Of a DNA stretch of 64,000 nucleotides, positions 53,858-62,578 are shown in pieces. Every line of letters begins with the position of its first letter. The stretch's first letter is position 1. The position numbers and the translations under genes were made by a program. The stretch covers positions 1,054,001 to 1,118,000 of the forward strand of contig NZ_AP024714.1 of NCBI RefSeq assembly GCF_033126985.1, written 5' to 3'. Below the pieces are notes generated by a model. That model made no database searches and was not told the DNA's origin. It saw nothing but the letters and a program-made list of their open reading frames with translations. Origin of the DNA: Methylomarinovum caldicuralii (GTDB lineage: Bacteria; Pseudomonadota; Gammaproteobacteria; Methylococcales; Methylothermaceae).

Positions 53858-55522
53858 TCAGTAGAGGGGCTCATCGTAGAACATCAGGATCAGGCCGATC
53901 AGCAGCATCGAAGTCATCGACGCGATCCCGGCCCAGGTGGCAGCTGGCGGTTCCAGCTTCAGTTCCAGCCAGCGGCCGGCGGCCATGAAGATCGCCAGCA
54001 GGCCCATGACCGTATGGGTGGACTGGATCAGATATTCGGTCTTGAGCTCGAAGCCGCCGTGGGCGTGGGTCAGCAGCAGGATGCCGCCCACCGCACACAG
54101 GATCGGGAACAGGTAGCGCAAGTGCGCGGCCTTCAGGCTGGTGCGGGCGCGGGTCTCCAGGCCGCCGAGCACCAGAACCAGGAGGGTGGCGAGCCGGTGC
54201 TGCAGGATTTCCCCGTCGCCGAAGGTGCTTTCCCAGAATCCCAGCGGTCCCAGGGGCCAGGCCTGGGCGTCGGAGCGGAAGAACAGGAAGATGCCCAGGG
54301 CGATGAAGCCTACAGGCCAGTAGCGGGCCCAGCGCCAGCGGAAGCCGTAACCGGCCAGGGCGGTCAGGGCCATGACGGTCAGAAACAGGCCGGAGACGTT
54401 GTGATTGAAGTTGGACCATTCGGTCGCGGCGACGGGGGCTTCCTTGCCGACGATGGTGGCGCGCTGCGCTTCGCCGACCAGCAGCGCCTCGTGGCTGGGG
54501 GAGGTCAGGGTCGGCCACTTGGGACTGAACATGTGCCAGACTTCTTCCGCCGAGGCGGTCAGCTGGGGGATGTCGGTGGCCGGCGGCTGGCTCGACAGGG
54601 TGGCGGCCACGAACAGGGCGCTCACCAGCAGGAAGGATTCCGCCTCGATCAAGTGGGGGATGGTGCGGTACAGGGCCGGATCGTCGCCCTGCTGTTCCCA
54701 GCGTTTTCCGGCCCGGTAATTGAGCCAGGCCAGTCCCAGCGCCCCCAGCATCAGGGCGATCTTGGTCAGCAGCAGGCTGCCGTAGCCGGTGCCGATCAGG
54801 GCGGTGAGGCTGTCAATGTAGTGCCACGCCAGGGGAATGCCGGTCACCAGCAGACTGAACACCGCCAGCGCCCCCCAGCTGGAGAAGCGGCGGAGCACCC
54901 GTGGCCAGTAGGGTTTCAGATCCGGCGCCTTCTGCAGCACGCGCCAGAAGACAACGAGCTGAATCACGCCCCCGAACCACAGGGCGCCGGCCACCTGGTG
55001 GATCACGGTCATGATCATCAGCAGGGCGCGGGCCTCGAAGCGGCCGACGCCGTGGGTCAGCCAGGCGCCGCAGACGGTGATCGCCGCCATCAGCCCCCAG
55101 GTCAGGTGCCAGCGCAGCGGATCATGGGGGTGGGAAATCAGGCTGCGGCCGGCGAACCCCAGGGCAAAGGCCAGCACCATGCGAATGAAGCCGGCCTTGA
55201 ACTGGACCGTTCCCAGATAGGCCCCCCAGGGCAGCACGCCTAGGGTTTCCTTCAGCACCCAGCCCTTGGCGATCAGGGCCACCGCATGGCTGGCCGCCAG
55301 GGCGAAGGCGCCGATGTAGAGCCATTGCAGGCTGTAGCGGGTCAGCCGGTCCTTGACCGCGCTTTCCGGCACCACCGGTTCCAGGATCCAGCGGCTCCAC
55401 AGCAGGGCACCCAGGGACAGGGCGAAGCTGATGAGGGTGAATCCCCCCATTAGATCGTCGAGGAAGTTGGCCAGCCCCTCCAGGCCGCCGACGGCGATGG
55501 CAGGTTGAATGGTTTCCGGCAT
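53858..55522 (-). CDS. copD: CopD-family copper import membrane protein
   Basis: A 554-aa polytopic protein with about 12 helices. CopD features are WLTHGVGRFEARALLMIMTVIHQVAGALWFGGVIQLVVFWR and GYGSLLLTKIALMLGALGLAWLNYRAGKR. Conserved His residues in membrane segments (HQVAGALWFGG, HHA-type sites and LTHAHGG) are typical metal ligands. It is nearly twice the size of the minimal CopD domain; the C-terminal half holds a further set of helices. The start lies 4 bp after copC; CopC and CopD together mediate Cu uptake in several bacteria. Confidence 0.88.
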   Translation of the reverse strand: MPETIQPAIAVGGLEGLANFLDDLMGGFTLISFALSLGALLWSRWILEPVVPESAVKDRLTRYSLQWLYIGAFALAASHAVALIAKGWVLKETLGVLPWGAYLGTVQFKAGFIRMVLAFALGFAGRSLISHPHDPLRWHLTWGLMAAITVCGAWLTHGVGRFEARALLMIMTVIHQVAGALWFGGVIQLVVFWRVLQKAPDLKPYWPRVLRRFSSWGALAVFSLLVTGIPLAWHYIDSLTALIGTGYGSLLLTKIALMLGALGLAWLNYRAGKRWEQQGDDPALYRTIPHLIEAESFLLVSALFVAATLSSQPPATDIPQLTASAEEVWHMFSPKWPTLTSPSHEALLVGEAQRATIVGKEAPVAATEWSNFNHNVSGLFLTVMALTALAGYGFRWRWARYWPVGFIALGIFLFFRSDAQAWPLGPLGFWESTFGDGEILQHRLATLLVLVLGGLETRARTSLKAAHLRYLFPILCAVGGILLLTHAHGGFELKTEYLIQSTHTVMGLLAIFMAAGRWLELKLEPPAATWAGIASMTSMLLIGLILMFYDEPLY

Positions 55523-55526
55523 GGCT

Positions 55527-55883
55527 CTATTCCCCAGGGACGTTGAACTTGAGGACGTCTTCGGTGATGTGGCCGTCGGCGGCGAAGACCTTGTACTGCA
55601 GGGCGTATTCCCCCGGCGTCAGCGGCGGCAGGGCGATGATCAGCTCCCCGGGTTTGGGGCCGTGGCGCAGTTCCAGGGATTGTTTGCGGTCACCGGAGCT
55701 GACCAGATAGACGATGGACAACAGCGGCTCCACGTCGGAATTGAAGAACAGATGGACTTCGGTGGCCCGGCCCGGTACCGGCGCCTGCCGGTCCAGAGAG
55801 GAGCGGACCACGACCGCGTGGGCCCAGGCGGTGGCGGGCAGGGCCGCGAAAGCCATGAGGAAAGCAAGGAAAAGCGCGCGCAT
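55527..55883 (-). CDS. copC: Periplasmic copper-binding protein CopC
   Basis: A 118-aa exported protein. After the signal peptide (ending TAWA) the mature chain begins HAVVVRSS, so the N-terminal His can bind Cu(II) as in the family; the partner residues are in AADGHITEDVLKF (Asp and His). The methionine-rich Cu(I) loop of Pseudomonas CopC is missing, as in most Cu(II)-only members. It lies between hpnO (32 bp) and copD (4 bp). Confidence 0.93.
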   Translation of the reverse strand: MRALFLAFLMAFAALPATAWAHAVVVRSSLDRQAPVPGRATEVHLFFNSDVEPLLSIVYLVSSGDRKQSLELRHGPKPGELIIALPPLTPGEYALQYKVFAADGHITEDVLKFNVPGE

Positions 55884-55915
55884 GAGGATCACCTCGTCGG
55901 TTGCGATGCGGGAAG

Positions 55916-57307
55916 TCAGGCGGATTTTCGGGCCTTGAGGGCGTGACCGGCCAGGGTCCTGCCCAGATCCCAGATGGCGCCGGGAACCTGATGGCAGTCG
56001 GCGAGGACGTCGTCCATGGCCGTGACGATCCAGCGCCGGTCGTCGTCGCCGATGACCAGCGGCGGCAGGAACTTGACCACGTTCATGCCGTGGCCGGCCA
56101 CCTGACTCAGGATGCGGTGCTTCTTGAACAGGGGAATGGTCACCATCTGGCTGAACAGGCCCTTGTTGGCGGTTTCCAGCAGGTTCCAGGCGGTCTTGAG
56201 CTTGAAGCTTTCGGGTTTGCCGAATTCCAGCGCCAGCATCAGCCCCTTGCCGCGGACCTGGTGGAAGAATTCGTAACGGTCCACCAGCGCGCCCAGTTCC
56301 GCCAGCAGCGCCTCCCCCTGGCGGGCGGCGTTCTCCATCAGATGCTCGCTTTCCAGCACCTCCAGGGTCGCCAGACCTGCGGCCATGGCCATGTTGTTCT
56401 TGGAGAAGGTGGAACCGTGCACCACCGCCCGGTCCATGCGGTTGAAGACCTTGTCCATGATCCGGCGGGTCATCGCCACCGCCCCCACCGGCACGAAACC
56501 GCCGGACAGGGCCTTGGCCATCAGCAGCATGTCCGGTTCCACGTTCCAGTGGTCGATGGCCCACAGTCTGCCGGTGCGGCCCAGGCCGGTCTGGATCTCG
56601 TCGGCCACGAACAGGGCGCCGTGGCGGTGGCACAGGCGCGCGGCCTCGGCCAGATAATCGTCGTCGGGCAGGTTGACCCCCTTGCCCTGGATGGGCTCGA
56701 CGATGAAGGCGGCGGTTTCCTTCGCTTTGAGGGCCCGCTCCAGGGCCTCCAGATCGTTGAAGGGGATCGGGTCGCAGTCCGGCAGCAGGGGGCCGAATCC
56801 CTGGCGGAAGATTTCCTCGCCGTTGAGGGACAGGGCCCCCATGGTCAGGCCGTGGAAGGCGTGTTCGCAGTAGAGGATGCGGCTGCGGCCGGTGGTGTAG
56901 CGGGCGAACTTGATCGCTGCCTCCACCGCCTCGGCACCTGAGTTGCAGAAGAACAGGCGGGTCAGGGGCTCGGGGGTGCGCTCGACCAGTTTCTCCGCCA
57001 GCACCCCGGCCAGCAGGGAGACGTCCATCTGCACCAGATCCGGCAGGTCCAGATCCAGCACTTCCTTGAGGATCGCCTTGACCGTGGGGTGGTTGCGTCC
57101 GAGGGCGAAAACCCCGAAACCGCTGAGGAGATCGAGGTAGCGGTTGCCCTGGTCGTCGAACAGGTAGGGGCCCTCGGCCCGGGTGTAGACCCGGTCGTAG
57201 CCGATGGTGCGCAGAACCCGCACCATCTGGGGGTTGAGATACTGTTCGTGAAGGGTGAAATTTTCCCGGCGTCGGGTTGCGATCAGATCGGCGAGTTTCA
57301 GTGTCAT
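55916..57307 (-). CDS. hpnO: Class III aminotransferase, hopanoid-linked (HpnO-like)
   Basis: A 463-aa PLP enzyme. The class III signature LFVADEIQTGLGRTGRLWA contains the Asp for the PLP nitrogen, and the Schiff-base Lys is in LLMAKALSGGFVPVG. FFCNSGAEAVEAAIKFAR and HGSTFSKNNMAMAAGLATLE agree. HpnO makes aminobacteriohopanetriol; the gene overlaps hpnN (ATGA), which supports that over ornithine or acetylornithine aminotransferase. The frame runs to 57361, but the ATG at 57307 is coupled to the hpnN stop. Confidence 0.85.
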   Translation of the reverse strand: MTLKLADLIATRRRENFTLHEQYLNPQMVRVLRTIGYDRVYTRAEGPYLFDDQGNRYLDLLSGFGVFALGRNHPTVKAILKEVLDLDLPDLVQMDVSLLAGVLAEKLVERTPEPLTRLFFCNSGAEAVEAAIKFARYTTGRSRILYCEHAFHGLTMGALSLNGEEIFRQGFGPLLPDCDPIPFNDLEALERALKAKETAAFIVEPIQGKGVNLPDDDYLAEAARLCHRHGALFVADEIQTGLGRTGRLWAIDHWNVEPDMLLMAKALSGGFVPVGAVAMTRRIMDKVFNRMDRAVVHGSTFSKNNMAMAAGLATLEVLESEHLMENAARQGEALLAELGALVDRYEFFHQVRGKGLMLALEFGKPESFKLKTAWNLLETANKGLFSQMVTIPLFKKHRILSQVAGHGMNVVKFLPPLVIGDDDRRWIVTAMDDVLADCHQVPGAIWDLGRTLAGHALKARKSA

Positions 57308-59925
57308 GGGCGTGTTTCCGCGGTAGTGGCCGCAAAGGCCGGAAGAACGAAGAAGGTACACAGCAGATTGAGAATCAGACCAACGGTCAGAAGCTGCCCG
57401 ATGCTGGCGATCCCCGCATGGGAGACGAAGCCCAGGCTGGCGAAGCTGAACAGGGTCGTCAGCGCGCTGAAGAATATGCCGCGGGCGGTGCTGGTGGTCA
57501 AGATCGAATCGCCCGTCGGCAGCTGGTGCATGCGGTGGATCATGTGGATGCCGTTGTCCACCCCGAGGCCGAACAGCAGGGGCAGGACGATGACGTTGGC
57601 GTAATTGAAGGGCAGATCCAGAACCGCCATGGCGGCACCGGTGAGCAGCGCACCCAGCCCTAACGGCAGCAGTACCAGGAAGGTGTCGCGGCCGTTGCGC
57701 AAGAGCAGCAGCAGCAGTCCGCTGATGAGGACCACGGCGCTGGCGAACGCCTGTTTGAAGGAAGCGATGATCACCGCCATTGATTCGATGTAGATCACCG
57801 GCAGGCCGGTGATGTCCGGATAGGCGTTGCGGACTTCATGGACGAATTCCCGCATGTTGTCGAGCACGTTCATGTCCTTGGCGGGAAGGACGTCGATACG
57901 GTAGATGCCGGAAGGGCTGATCCAGCGGCTGCGGATGTCCTCCGGCAGATCGTCGCTTTCCAGGGGTGCGGCGGTCAGTCCCAGACGCAGTTTCTCCATC
58001 ACCCGCGGGAATGTGGCCAGGACGCGGAACTGGAGCTGCTCGATCTGCCGGCGGCAGTCCGCCGCATCGAGCCGGCGGCACACACTCAGGAAACGGTCCA
58101 GGGCGGTCTCCAGCCGGGCGCGGGTTTCAGGAGCCAGGGCCTTGGTGGCGGCGGGGCGGGCCAGTTCGGCCTGGAAGTTCTCCAGATCTTCCAGGCGGGT
58201 TTGGCCGCCGCGGGCGTCGAGAGGCTGCTCCAGTTGCGGCCCCAGGATCAACGCTATTTCGTCGATGACGGCCAGCTTGTCCTCCTGATCCTGGGGGATC
58301 AGGTCGAAGATCGACACGGCCGCTTCCACCACCGGAAATTGCTCGAAACGCTGTTCCAGGAGCCGGGTTTCGGCCGGGTTTTCCGCCAGGGCGGTCAGGA
58401 ACATGGGAGAGGCTTCCTTGCGCTGCAGCAGTTCCTTGAAGGTCTTGACCGATTCGCTGTTGGGGTCGCGCAGGTTGATGGGATTGAAGTCCACGCGGAT
58501 GGCGCACAGCGCTCCCAAAGCGGCGAGCGCCAGGAAAAAGGTCAGACGCTTGATTCCTGAGGAGTGGCGATAGGGAAACTGGGCCAGCTGCGGGGACAGG
58601 AACAGGGTCCGGCGCCGGCGCCAGTGGCTTACTGCTTCCAGGTGCATGAGACTGAGCAGCGCCGGCATCGCCGTCAGGGTGACGAAGACGACGATGAACA
58701 TGCTGGAACCGGCGATGAGGCCCAGTTCCGAGATGCCCTGGTAAGGGGTGGGAATGAAAGCGTAGAGCGCCAGGGCGGTGGTCAGGGCGCATAGCAGCAG
58801 CGCCGGGGAGACGCTTTTGACGCTGTGCCACAGGGCCTCGCCGGGAGTGCGGTCCTCGAGCAGGTATTCGCGGTAGCGCAGCGCCAGATGGGTGGCGTAA
58901 TCGACGCCCATGCCGATGTAGAGCACCGCGAAGGCGATGGAGATCATGTTGAGGGAGCCGACGCTGACGGCGGCGAAACCCATGGAGAAGAGCAGGCCGA
59001 GCACCAGGGTGATCAGGGTGGCCAGGGCCAGTTTCCAGGAACGGAAACTGAGCAGCAGCGCCAGGCAGACCAGCACGAGGGAAACCAGACCAGCCACTTC
59101 GGTGCCGTGGGTGATGCTCAGCATCTCTTCGTATTCCAGCACCGGTTCGCCGGTCATGCGGACGCGCACGGGAATGCCGTCGAGGGTGCGGACCTGGGCG
59201 ATCGCTCCGAGGATGGTTGCGATCGTTTTTTCCGCCGGCAGCATGCGCTCGAAGTCGAGCACGGGGGAGACGACCACAAAGTGCAGGGTATGGCCGATCT
59301 CCCGTTCGGGCTGGAACAGCAGATCGCTCCAGGACAGCAGGTAAGGGCGGTTTTCCAGCTGGGCTTCGATGGCGGTGGCGAGACGGCCGGCGACGGGGTC
59401 CAGTTTCACCGGCATCTCCGTCTGGTGTTGCAGCGCTTTCACCAGCAGGCGCAGCAGGCTGCCCAGACTGAAATCCTCGTAGAGCCGGGCGATGAAGGGC
59501 TGGGCCCGGGCCAGGTCGTTGGCCAGCCGCTCCAGCTTGGGGGTATCCAGATAGAGCAGGCCGTAGCGGTCGAAAAAGGGGTGGGCGGTGGGCAGATAGA
59601 CCGAGGCGATCGTGTCCTTGTGCGGAGACAGCAGCGCCTTGAGCCGGCGCGCGGCGGCTTCGCTGACCTCGGGGACCGGGGATTCCACCATGAGCAGGAT
59701 GGCGCGCTTGTCCTGGGGAAACAGCCGTTCCAGCTCGAAGCGTTTCTGCATGAAGGGCAGCTTCGGATTGAGCATCTTGTCGGTATCGGTGTTCACCTCC
59801 AGGTGGGTGGCGGCGTATAAGCCGCTCAGGGCCGCGGCCAGAAACAGCAGCGCCAGCGTCCACAGCGGATGGCGCTGGGACCAGCGGGCGATAGAGAGAA
59901 CGCGGTCGAGGCGGGTGGGGATCAT
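57304..59925 (-). CDS. hpnN: Hopanoid transporter HpnN (RND family)
   Basis: An 873-aa MMPL/RND-type transporter with about 12 helices: one near the N-terminus, a first soluble loop (about 45-270), helices with VLYIGMGVDYATHLALRYREYL, then a second loop (about 465-700) and helices including LLFGLGVDNGIHMIHRMHQL. The GxGVDY and GLGVDN pair is typical of the family. HpnN moves hopanoids to the outer membrane in Rhodopseudomonas and Burkholderia. Overlaps hpnG and hpnO by 4 bp each. Confidence 0.93.
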   Translation of the reverse strand: MIPTRLDRVLSIARWSQRHPLWTLALLFLAAALSGLYAATHLEVNTDTDKMLNPKLPFMQKRFELERLFPQDKRAILLMVESPVPEVSEAAARRLKALLSPHKDTIASVYLPTAHPFFDRYGLLYLDTPKLERLANDLARAQPFIARLYEDFSLGSLLRLLVKALQHQTEMPVKLDPVAGRLATAIEAQLENRPYLLSWSDLLFQPEREIGHTLHFVVVSPVLDFERMLPAEKTIATILGAIAQVRTLDGIPVRVRMTGEPVLEYEEMLSITHGTEVAGLVSLVLVCLALLLSFRSWKLALATLITLVLGLLFSMGFAAVSVGSLNMISIAFAVLYIGMGVDYATHLALRYREYLLEDRTPGEALWHSVKSVSPALLLCALTTALALYAFIPTPYQGISELGLIAGSSMFIVVFVTLTAMPALLSLMHLEAVSHWRRRRTLFLSPQLAQFPYRHSSGIKRLTFFLALAALGALCAIRVDFNPINLRDPNSESVKTFKELLQRKEASPMFLTALAENPAETRLLEQRFEQFPVVEAAVSIFDLIPQDQEDKLAVIDEIALILGPQLEQPLDARGGQTRLEDLENFQAELARPAATKALAPETRARLETALDRFLSVCRRLDAADCRRQIEQLQFRVLATFPRVMEKLRLGLTAAPLESDDLPEDIRSRWISPSGIYRIDVLPAKDMNVLDNMREFVHEVRNAYPDITGLPVIYIESMAVIIASFKQAFASAVVLISGLLLLLLRNGRDTFLVLLPLGLGALLTGAAMAVLDLPFNYANVIVLPLLFGLGVDNGIHMIHRMHQLPTGDSILTTSTARGIFFSALTTLFSFASLGFVSHAGIASIGQLLTVGLILNLLCTFFVLPAFAATTAETRP

Positions 59926-60626
59926 GACCTGCAGAAATGAAGGGGGTGGAGGACGGTCGCGGCCTGTCGCAGCTGCCGTCGGGCGGCGCCGAACTGGCGG
60001 CCCAGACGGAGCAGCATCGGCACCTGGCCAGGCTGGCCCAGCAGGGCGGCTAGCAGACGCCGGAGGTCGATTCTGCCGCAGGCGTCGGTGGCGTCGGTGA
60101 CGGCGGCGGGAATCGCCGTGTCGGCGGTGTCGGCCACGGCGCGGACGGCGGCAAAGGGAAGATTCCGCCCGCCAGCCCAGGCGGCCAGGAAGGCGCTTTC
60201 CATGTCGGCGGCAGCAGCCCCGCTACGGTCGGCCAGGGCGCGTTTCGCCGCACCGGTCGCCAGTACGGTTGCGGTGCCCGCCAGCGGCCCGGTGTCGGGC
60301 GCAAGAGCGCCCAAGGCGGTGGCCAGGCGCCGGTGCCAGGTGGGATCGGCGCCGATCCGCTCCCCGTGGGGGAGGACGCATTCCGCCGGCAGCAGCAGGC
60401 GGCCGGCTTCGACGCCGGGCCGCAGGGCCGCCGCACAGCCCCAGTTGAGCAGGGCGGTGACGCCGGCCCGGTGGAGCCGGGCGGCACCTGCCAGGGCCTG
60501 CTCGCGGCCCATGCCGGTGACCATGAGCCGTACCCCCGCCGCCAAATCAATCGCCCGTCCCAGGGGGACGGGCGAGCGTGTCAGGGTGCGGGCCTCGATC
60601 GGCAGGGCGACGATGATGCCTAGCAC
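59922..60626 (-). CDS. hpnG: Adenosylhopane nucleosidase/phosphorylase HpnG
   Basis: A 234-aa enzyme of the nucleoside phosphorylase fold that releases adenine from adenosylhopane to give ribosylhopane. Visible elements are GIIVALPIEARTL, MVTGMGREQALAGAARL, LLNWGCAAALRPGVEAGRLLLP and AADMESAFLAAWA with the catalytic MES motif. It begins with GTG at 60626, inside the end of shc, and overlaps hpnN. The sequence is very alanine-rich. Confidence 0.9.
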   Translation of the reverse strand: MLGIIVALPIEARTLTRSPVPLGRAIDLAAGVRLMVTGMGREQALAGAARLHRAGVTALLNWGCAAALRPGVEAGRLLLPAECVLPHGERIGADPTWHRRLATALGALAPDTGPLAGTATVLATGAAKRALADRSGAAAADMESAFLAAWAGGRNLPFAAVRAVADTADTAIPAAVTDATDACGRIDLRRLLAALLGQPGQVPMLLRLGRQFGAARRQLRQAATVLHPLHFCRS

Positions 60627-62578
60627 CTGCCCGCGGTTTCGTTACGGTAGCGGGCCAGGGCCCATAGCGGGAAGAAACGGTCGTAACCGTAATACTTCAG
60701 GTAGAACACCCGCGGGAAGCCGGGGGCGTTGAAGTACTCGTCGCGCCAGAGGCCGTTTTCCTGCTGGTTGCGCAGCAGGAATTCGACCCCGCGGCGGACC
60801 GCTTCTGAGTCCGTCTCGCCGGCGGCCATCAGCGCCAACAGGGCCCAGGCCGTGTGGCAGGCCATGCTGGTGTGGAAGCGGCCCCGGATGGCGGGATCGT
60901 TGCGGTCCTCGTAGCTGTCGTTGCTTTCGCCCCAGCCGCCGTCCTGACGCTGGACCGACTTGAGCCAGGCGACCGCCTTGCGGATGCGGGGATCGTCCCC
61001 GGGAATGCCGAATTCCTCGATCCCCATCAGGACCGACCAGGTCCCGTAAATATAGTTGGTGCCCCAGCGGCCGAACCAGCTGCCGTCGTCCTCCTGCTCG
61101 TTCCACAGGAATTTCAGGCACCTGTCACGCACCTGGGCGAAGTAGGGCACTTCGTCGGCCAGCTCCGCCAGCAGCATGACGCAGCGGGCGCTGACGTCGG
61201 CCTCCGGCGGGTCGAGCAGGGCGCCGTGGTCGGCGAAGGGGATGTGATTGAGATAGTGGTAGGTGTTGTCCGGGTCGAAGGCGCCGTAACCGCCGTTCTT
61301 CGACTGCATTCCGGCGATCCAGCGGGCCGCGCGCCAGGCCGCCTCCCGGTGGTGGGGGCGGTCGCTTTTCAGCAGCGCGTGGGCGACCACGGCGGTGTCG
61401 TCCACGTCCGGATAGTAGGTGTTGTTGAACTGGAACGCCCAGCCGCCGCCTTCCAGATGCGGGCGGCGCACGCGCCAGTCGCCCGGCTCGTCCCGCAGCT
61501 GTTTGCCGACCAGCCAGTCCAGGGCCTTGCCGATGGCCTTACGGGTCGGTTCGTGGTCCTCGCCCTCCGCGACTTCCTGCAGGGCCTGAACCGCCAGACC
61601 GGTGTCCCACACCGGAGACAGACACGGCTGACAGTAGGATTCGTGATCGCGGTGGATCAGCAGCTTCTGCAACGCCTTCTTGGCGGTCTGCCGGCGCGGA
61701 TCCTCCGGGGGGATGCCCATGGCATCCATGGCCTCGTAAAGATTGACCATCGCCGGGAAGATGCCGCCGAGGCCGTCCTCGCCGTTGGCCCGTTCCAGGC
61801 TCCAGGCCAGGGCCTTTTCCAGGGCCCGCTGACGAAGCGGGAAGGGGATGAACGGTTCCAGTTTCAGGCCGATGCGTTCCAACGCCAGGACGAATTTGCC
61901 GATGGGCGTCTTGACGTGGGAGAAGTAACCTTTCTCCTGCTCCGGCGGGGTGACGAACAGCTCGCGGATGTGAACGTTTCTGGGGTTTCTGGCCTTGACC
62001 TTGAGGGAGCAGAGAATGAACAGCGGCACCATCACGGTGCGCGACCAGTAGGAAACCTTGTCCAGGTGGAACGGGAACCACTTGGGGAACAGCATGATCT
62101 CCACCGGGATGAAGGGTACCCCCCGCCAGGGGATCTGCCGGAACATGGCCAGCATGATGCGGGTGAAGACGTTGGCCTTGGCGGCCCCGCCTTGCGAGAG
62201 GATGAAGTCACGCGCTTTGCGCATGTGGGGGGCGTCAGGGGAGTCGCCGGCCAGCTTGAGGGCGTAATAGGCCTTGACCGAACAGCTGATGTCGCCGCGG
62301 CCGCCGGTATAGAGGGGCCAGCTGCCGTCGGCCTGCTGGCGGGCGCGGATGTAGTTGGCCAGTCTGGCCTGCAGGATCTCGTCCACCTCGTCCATGTGGT
62401 GCATCATCAGGATGTACTCGGACGGGATGGTGCAATCGGCTTCGAACTCGTACAGCCAGTAGCCTTCCGGGTGCTGGTCGGCAAGCAGGGCGTCGCGGGC
62501 CCTGGCGATGGCCTGATCCAGCAGGTCCCGGGCGGTGTCAAGCGCGTCTTGGCGTTGCAATGCGGAGAGCTGGGTCAT
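60620..62578 (-). CDS. shc: Squalene-hopene cyclase
   Basis: A 652-aa monotopic membrane enzyme that cyclises squalene to hopene and hopanol. The catalytic DVDDTA motif is at residues 391-396. Several QW repeats are visible (e.g. QADGSWPLYTGGRGDIS, QQENGLWRDEYFNAPGFPRVFYLKY, QDGGWGESNDSY). Length is normal (630-660). The ATG at 62578 gives the typical N-terminus; an in-frame ATG at 62632 would extend deeper into sqs. It overlaps sqs by 41 bp and hpnG by 7 bp. Also called hpnF. Confidence 0.97.
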   Translation of the reverse strand: MTQLSALQRQDALDTARDLLDQAIARARDALLADQHPEGYWLYEFEADCTIPSEYILMMHHMDEVDEILQARLANYIRARQQADGSWPLYTGGRGDISCSVKAYYALKLAGDSPDAPHMRKARDFILSQGGAAKANVFTRIMLAMFRQIPWRGVPFIPVEIMLFPKWFPFHLDKVSYWSRTVMVPLFILCSLKVKARNPRNVHIRELFVTPPEQEKGYFSHVKTPIGKFVLALERIGLKLEPFIPFPLRQRALEKALAWSLERANGEDGLGGIFPAMVNLYEAMDAMGIPPEDPRRQTAKKALQKLLIHRDHESYCQPCLSPVWDTGLAVQALQEVAEGEDHEPTRKAIGKALDWLVGKQLRDEPGDWRVRRPHLEGGGWAFQFNNTYYPDVDDTAVVAHALLKSDRPHHREAAWRAARWIAGMQSKNGGYGAFDPDNTYHYLNHIPFADHGALLDPPEADVSARCVMLLAELADEVPYFAQVRDRCLKFLWNEQEDDGSWFGRWGTNYIYGTWSVLMGIEEFGIPGDDPRIRKAVAWLKSVQRQDGGWGESNDSYEDRNDPAIRGRFHTSMACHTAWALLALMAAGETDSEAVRRGVEFLLRNQQENGLWRDEYFNAPGFPRVFYLKYYGYDRFFPLWALARYRNETAGRC